From assembly GCA_022822575.1 (NCBI GenBank), contig JAJEBJ010000212.1, positions 1 to 9,915 of the forward strand: 9,915 nt of DNA, given 5' to 3'. The notes below the pieces were generated by a model. That model was given only the letters and a program-made list of their open reading frames with translations, ran no database searches and was not told where the DNA came from. Positions 6,280-9,915 of the stretch are shown piece by piece (the first letter of the stretch is position 1; each line of letters starts with the position of its first letter). The translations under genes and the position numbers were made by a program. Source of the DNA: Alphaproteobacteria bacterium. GTDB taxonomy: Bacteria > Pseudomonadota > Alphaproteobacteria > SP197.

Positions 6280-7248
6280 ATGCGATTGTCGATCGGGATC
6301 ACCGCGTTCCTGATGCTCTCGGCCAGTTCAGCCATGGCAGCGGAGCAATGGGACCTGCCGATGGCGTATGCGGATTCGAACTATCACACGCAGAACGGCA
6401 AGCTGTTCGCCGAGGCCGTGGGCGTGTGCACCGGGGGCGAACTCGAGATCGTCGTTCACGGCGGCGGTTCGCTCTTCAAGGGCAACGAGATCAAGCGGGC
6501 CGTGCAGACCGGTCAGGCGCCCATCGGCGAACGTTTGTTGAGCGCCCACCAGAACGAGAATCCGCTGTTCGGGTTCGATTCGGTTCCATTCCTCGCCTCC
6601 TCGTTCGAGGCATCTGACCGGCTGTGGAAGGCTGCCAGGGACAGGCTTGCGGAGGTGCTCTCCGAGCAAAACCTGGTCCTGCTCTATGCAGTGCCGTGGC
6701 CGCCGCAGGGTCTCTATTTCAACCGGGAAGTCACCGGCATCCCTGACATGGCCGGGACCAAGTTCCGGACGTACAACGCCGCGACCTCGAAGCTGGCCGA
6801 ACTGGCAGGCATGGTGCCGGTACAGATCGAAGCGGCCGAACTCACCCAGGCGCTGGCAACCGGAGTGGCGGAAGCCTTCGTCTCGTCGGCCGCGACCGGT
6901 TACGACCGGAAGGTCTGGGAACACTTGAGTCATTTCTACGATGTCCAGGGCTGGTTGCCGCGCAACTACATGATCGCGAACCAGGACGCGTTCGATGCCC
7001 TGGATGACCACGCTCGGAACTGCTTGCGTGCCGCCGCGCTGCTGGCGGAAGTGGCCGGCACCACCAGGGCGCGAGAGTTGACCGACTGGTACCGGGCGCA
7101 ACTCGCGGCCAATGGCATGATTGTCCGTGCTCCCAGCGATCAACTCGCCGCTGACCTCGCCGCCATCGGCGCCACGATGTCCGCCGAATGGTCGGCGCTG
7201 GCCGGACCGGATGCGGCCGCGATCCTCGAGGCTTTCGAGACCGATTAG
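6280..7248 (+). CDS. dctP: TRAP transporter substrate-binding protein (DctP family)
   Basis: A 322-residue secreted periplasmic binding protein that captures the ligand and delivers it to the DctQM membrane complex. Residues 1-20 are a signal peptide: Arg at position 2, a hydrophobic core, and AMA before a predicted cut at Ala20/Ala21. The mature part (about 300 residues) is normal for DctP. GTKFRTYN (159-166) contains Arg163, at the position of the arginine that grips the ligand carboxylate in proteins such as SiaP. The LTQALATGVAEAF stretch (188-200) is the typical family segment after it. FGFDSVPFLASSFEASD (97-113) and VPWPPQGLY (138-146) resemble a TRAP binding-protein subgroup I recall from marine alphaproteobacteria; that is memory, not a search. 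dctQ follows after 42 bp. The substrate cannot be read from the sequence; the conserved arginine favours a carboxylate. Confidence 0.93.
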   Translation: MRLSIGITAFLMLSASSAMAAEQWDLPMAYADSNYHTQNGKLFAEAVGVCTGGELEIVVHGGGSLFKGNEIKRAVQTGQAPIGERLLSAHQNENPLFGFDSVPFLASSFEASDRLWKAARDRLAEVLSEQNLVLLYAVPWPPQGLYFNREVTGIPDMAGTKFRTYNAATSKLAELAGMVPVQIEAAELTQALATGVAEAFVSSAATGYDRKVWEHLSHFYDVQGWLPRNYMIANQDAFDALDDHARNCLRAAALLAEVAGTTRARELTDWYRAQLAANGMIVRAPSDQLAADLAAIGATMSAEWSALAGPDAAAILEAFETD

Positions 7249-7290
7249 CGAGCGTTCAAGCGTAGTCGTGCCCAAGCGGCGGCAAGGCAG

Positions 7291-7845
7291 ATGACGGCAC
7301 CGGGCCCGGGCTCCGTCGCCCGGGTCCTTCGTGCCTTGCGGCGCGTCCTGGACGGTCTCTATCTGGCCGGCGGACTGGCGGGGGCCGCGTTCCTGGTCGC
7401 GATCCTGGTGCTGGTCGTGGTGCAGATGGCCGCACGCTGGACAGGCCAAGTGTTTCCCGGCGGACCCGACTACGCCGGGTACGCAATGGCCGGCGCATCC
7501 TTCTTCGCGCTGGCCCACGCCCTCAACCGAGGTGCTCATATCCGCGTGACACTGGTGCTGAACGCCCTGGGACGATGGCGGCATCTGGCGGAAATCTGGT
7601 GCTACGGTGTTGCCACCGCCACCGCCGTTTTCTTTGCCCGCTACGCCGTCAAGACCAACATCTGGTCATATCGGCTGAACGACGTGAGCCAGGGACAGGA
7701 CGCGACCCCGCTCTGGATCCCCCAGATCGCCATGTCGGCAGGCGCCTGCCTGTTTGCCCTGGCACTTGCGGACCAGTTCGTCCGCGTGCTTCTCACCCGA
7801 CACGGCGGCGTCGAGGACCCCGAACCCGCCGACCACGACGGCTGA
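7291..7845 (+). CDS. dctQ: TRAP transporter small membrane subunit (DctQ)
   Basis: A 184-residue inner-membrane protein that pairs with DctM to form the transport complex receiving ligand from DctP. Four hydrophobic segments are visible at about 24-47, 62-78, 99-120 and 144-167, the standard DctQ topology. GAHIRVTLVLNAL (81-93) is the characteristic loop and helix start of the family, and the second segment (AGASFFALAHAL) leads into it. The C-terminal 15 residues are acidic and polar. The ATG at 7291 has a modest AAGG at 7284-7287. The stop overlaps or lies 5 bp before the dctM start, so the two are probably translationally coupled. Sequence conservation in DctQ is always low, but the context makes the assignment firm. 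Confidence 0.9.
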   Translation: MTAPGPGSVARVLRALRRVLDGLYLAGGLAGAAFLVAILVLVVVQMAARWTGQVFPGGPDYAGYAMAGASFFALAHALNRGAHIRVTLVLNALGRWRHLAEIWCYGVATATAVFFARYAVKTNIWSYRLNDVSQGQDATPLWIPQIAMSAGACLFALALADQFVRVLLTRHGGVEDPEPADHDG

Positions 7846-7850
7846 CCCTC

Positions 7851-9275
7851 TTGTTCGCCTCGGACCTCCCACGCCGACTTGCCGTCGTTGCTGCCGGTGC
7901 GCTGCTGGCGGGCGGGGCCTGGGCGCTGCTGGCTGCAACGGGCGTGGACGACATCTGGCTGAAGGCAGCCATCTTCCTGGGCGTGCTGTTTTTCCTGCTG
8001 GGTTCCGGCATCTGGATCGGGTTGGCGTTGATGGGCGTTGCCTACGTCGGCATGGCGGCCTTCACCGGCCGGCCGGCCGGCGATGCGATGATCACCACGA
8101 TCTGGACATCGTCGTCGAGCTGGACGCTCACCGCGCTGCCACTCTTTATCTGGATGGGAGAAATCCTGTTCCGCACGCGTCTCAGCGAGGACATGTTCAA
8201 GGGCCTGGCCCCCTGGATGGCGCGGCTTCCCGGCGGCCTGCTGCACACAAACGTCGTGGGCTGCACCATCTTTGCCGCAGTATCAGGATCATCGGCGGCA
8301 ACTCTGATGACGGTCGGCAAGATGTCGCTGCCGGAACTGAGGCGCCGCCATTATCCGGAGTTCATGACCATCGGCAGCCTGGCCGGCTCGGCCACACTGG
8401 GGCTGATGATTCCACCCTCGCTGACGCTGATCGTCTACGGGGTCACCATCAATGAATCGATCTCCAAGCTCTTCATCGCGGGCATCGTGCCTGGCCTCGT
8501 GCTGGCGGCGATGTTCATGGGCTACATCGCGGCCTGGCACCTCTTCCGCCGGGACCAGCGTCCGGACCCTGAACCGAAGGTGGGGTTGGCGGAGAAGGTG
8601 AGAAAGGCCCGCTTCCTGATCCCCGTCGCCGGCCTGGTCCTGTCGGTGATCGGCTCGATGTATCTGGGGCTGGCCACCCCGACCGAGGCGGCTGCGATCG
8701 GGGTCGTCGGCGCCCTCGTGCTCGCGGCGGCACAGGGAAGCCTCAACTGGACCACGTTTGCCCGAAGTCTCATGGGGGCGGTGCGTACCTCGGCGATGGT
8801 CGCCTTCATCCTGATGGGCGCGGCGTTCCTGTCGCTCAGCATGGGATTCACAGGCCTGCCGCGGGCGCTGGCCGGATGGCTCGCTTCACACGAGTTCTCG
8901 GTGTACACGCTGATCGCGGCGCTGACGGTCTTCTACATCGTGATCGGGTGCTTCCTGGACGGCATTTCGGCGGTGGTGCTGACCATGGCAGTGGTCGAGC
9001 CGATGGTGAACATCCCGGCGTTCCAGGAGGTCGGATTCTCGATGATCTGGTTCGGCATCTTCGTCACCGTGGTGATCGAGATGGCCCAGATCACACCCCC
9101 GATCGGTTTCAACCTCTTCGTGCTCCAGAGCATGACCGACCATCACATGGGTTACATCGCCAAGACCGCCCTGCCCATGTTCCTGATCATGGTCTTGATG
9201 GTGGTCGTGCTGGTGGCGTGGCCCGAACTGGCCACCTGGCTGCCGGAGACCACCCGCCAAGGCCCGGGCGGGTAA
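7851..9275 (+). CDS. dctM: TRAP transporter large permease subunit (DctM)
   Basis: Predicted 474-residue polytopic inner-membrane protein that moves the ligand using the Na+ gradient. Family hallmarks are VSGSSAATLMTVGKMSLPEL (144-163), GSLAGSATLGLMIPPSLTLI (175-194), ATPTEAAAIGVVGALV (275-290), GCFLDGISAVVLTM (366-379) and ITPPIGFNLFVLQ (414-426), all in the right order. The usual DctM N-terminus corresponds to about residue 35 here, so a start at 7851 adds a short hydrophobic segment (about 9-30) before the core. No ATG exists between the dctQ stop and residue 61. TTG at 7851 is my choice. CTG at 7842 (overlapping the dctQ stop as CTGA) and GTG at 7944 are alternatives, and none has a clear Shine-Dalgarno. 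The gene completes a P-Q-M operon. Stop TAA is at 9273-9275. Confidence 0.93.
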   Translation: MFASDLPRRLAVVAAGALLAGGAWALLAATGVDDIWLKAAIFLGVLFFLLGSGIWIGLALMGVAYVGMAAFTGRPAGDAMITTIWTSSSSWTLTALPLFIWMGEILFRTRLSEDMFKGLAPWMARLPGGLLHTNVVGCTIFAAVSGSSAATLMTVGKMSLPELRRRHYPEFMTIGSLAGSATLGLMIPPSLTLIVYGVTINESISKLFIAGIVPGLVLAAMFMGYIAAWHLFRRDQRPDPEPKVGLAEKVRKARFLIPVAGLVLSVIGSMYLGLATPTEAAAIGVVGALVLAAAQGSLNWTTFARSLMGAVRTSAMVAFILMGAAFLSLSMGFTGLPRALAGWLASHEFSVYTLIAALTVFYIVIGCFLDGISAVVLTMAVVEPMVNIPAFQEVGFSMIWFGIFVTVVIEMAQITPPIGFNLFVLQSMTDHHMGYIAKTALPMFLIMVLMVVVLVAWPELATWLPETTRQGPGG

Positions 9276-9541
9276 CGGCCGGGCGATAGCCCGACACCGG
9301 TCATGACGATCAGCCGGACACCCCCGGGAACGCGGCCTGCGCGACGGACCGTGCGGTCAAACCCGCCGGGATGGCATCATCTCACGAGGTTCCGCCGCGG
9401 TTCGCAGACTGTCTCGACACGTGCGCGGCGAGCGCTACCGCCCATACGTCGCACGAGCCAACTGCCGGTCGCGCAACAGCCTTCATCGCCCGGTGGCCAG
9501 GGTGGTAGGGACATGCGAAGAGGGTGCTCGTGGAGTGCGGG
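9276..9541. other. Intergenic region between convergent dctM and the 2TM gene
   Basis: These 266 bp separate two genes that point at each other. Several frames stay open through it on both strands, but they look like random high-GC translation, lack ribosome binding sites and run into the 2TM gene in other frames. Apart from the small hairpin just after dctM I see no clear terminator, tRNA or repeat. Confidence 0.5.
9280..9293. terminator. Weak hairpin after dctM
   Basis: CGGGC (9280-9284), GATA loop and GCCCG (9289-9293) form a 5-bp GC stem 4 bp after the dctM stop. There is no T-run on either strand, so it is at best a weak or factor-assisted terminator. Confidence 0.25.
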
Positions 9542-9856
9542 TCAGGTGTCTCTGTTGCGGTCCCGGCGGGATCTGGCGAGCCGCTTTGCGACCTGCCGCC
9601 TTTCCCACTCGTCGCCGAACAGATTGACGATTTCAAACACGCTGAGGCCGTGGACGGCGACACCGATGCCCCAGCCGAATGCCGCCCAGAGAAACCAGAG
9701 ATAGTCCGGGTTGGTGAAGAGGTTGATCACCGCGAGACCGGCGATCACGACGACGTACTGGACGGCGTGTATGTAGAAGCCCCGGATGTCACGGACATAC
9801 TCCATGGCATTCTGTTCCTCTTCGGAAAGGTCCGGGATGTCGGCTGCGGTGGTCAT
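9542..9856 (-). CDS. Small membrane protein with a 2TM domain
   Basis: A 104-residue protein of unknown function with the two-helix '2TM' domain. The acidic N-terminal tail (about 1-20, with SEEEQ at 11-15) leads to an amphipathic RDIRGFYIH stretch. Transmembrane helix 1 (about 29-48) follows, then a short NPDYLW turn typical of this domain, and helix 2 (about 54-75). The tail is strongly basic (GDEWERRQVAKRL, 81-93, then Arg-rich to the end) and probably cytoplasmic. 2TM domains occur alone or fused to histidine kinases and other regulators; here it stands alone. The ATG at 9856 is preferred over a TTG at 9874 because AGGGAG (complement of 9863-9868) sits 6 nt upstream. It is transcribed toward dctM and not obviously part of another operon in the window. 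Confidence 0.8.
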   Translation of the reverse strand: MTTAADIPDLSEEEQNAMEYVRDIRGFYIHAVQYVVVIAGLAVINLFTNPDYLWFLWAAFGWGIGVAVHGLSVFEIVNLFGDEWERRQVAKRLARSRRDRNRDT

Positions 9857-9915
9857 GTCTCGCTCCCTGCGCAAGGTGGAAAAGTCGGTGTCCAGAACAG
9901 CGGCAAGGCACTTGA

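Noticed and set aside
6328..7584. A 418-codon minus-strand frame opposite dctP and dctQ
   Set aside because: The plus strand has a signal peptide, a ribosome binding site and a TRAP binding-protein fold. The minus translation is Gln/Arg/His-rich shadow sequence.
277..9275. A combined pathway in which the TRAP transporter feeds the amine dehydrogenase
   Set aside because: The two are separated by an opposing three-gene operon. The DctP arginine points to a carboxylate ligand, and no shared regulatory motif is visible.
9420..9455. CGTGCG and CGCACG as arms of a possible terminator
   Set aside because: The arms are 24 nt apart, only 6 bp long, and no T-run follows, so folding as a terminator is unlikely.
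9303..9704. Plus- and minus-strand frames in the gap after dctM, including a minus-strand frame at 9382-9663
   Set aside because: They lack ribosome binding sites, have random-looking composition and run into the 2TM gene in other frames.
1..9915. CRISPR arrays, insertion sequences, integrases, tRNA or rRNA genes
   Set aside because: I looked for regularly spaced repeats, transposase or integrase motifs, terminal inverted repeats and tRNA-like cloverleaf sequence, and found none that I could support by eye.

Overview
The window reads as chromosomal DNA of a high-GC proteobacterium, most likely an alphaproteobacterium. The basis is the G/C-rich third codon positions, the pepA-holC gene pair, and a TRAP substrate-binding protein and amine dehydrogenase of types I associate with marine or soil alphaproteobacteria. 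This assignment is inference; there is no rRNA, tRNA or other taxonomic marker here. I see no mobile element, CRISPR array, phage gene or RNA gene.

Layout: (1) 277-2337 (+) encodes a trimethylamine/dimethylamine/histamine dehydrogenase-family iron-sulfur flavoprotein, preceded by about 276 bp without a convincing gene. (2) 2349-5942 (-) is a tight three-gene transcription unit read right to left: pepA (leucyl aminopeptidase), holC (DNA polymerase III chi subunit; ATGA overlap with pepA) and, 4 bp further on, an SF1 helicase with an N-terminal NERD nuclease-like domain. The amine dehydrogenase and helicase genes converge with only 11 bp between their stop codons. (3) 5943-6279 is the 337-bp divergent regulatory region between pepA and a TRAP cassette. 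(4) 6280-9275 (+) is a complete tripartite TRAP transporter: periplasmic binding protein (DctP), small membrane subunit (DctQ) and large membrane subunit (DctM). (5) 9542-9856 (-) encodes a small protein with a 2TM domain, convergent with dctM.

How the genes work together: pepA-holC-helicase is probably one mRNA. HolC binds SSB and, in E. coli, also a helicase (YoaA), so the NERD helicase directly behind holC is a plausible partner in handling damaged or stalled DNA. The three TRAP genes form a self-sufficient Na+-driven high-affinity importer of unknown substrate, probably a carboxylate. The amine dehydrogenase is complete in its cofactor residues, but its substrate pocket differs from classical trimethylamine dehydrogenase, so its amine substrate is open. 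Nothing in the sequence links it to the TRAP transporter, which lies more than 3.5 kb away behind an opposing operon.

I do not see a clearly new multi-gene system. The two points most worth a second look are the altered substrate pocket of the amine dehydrogenase and the holC-NERD helicase pairing.
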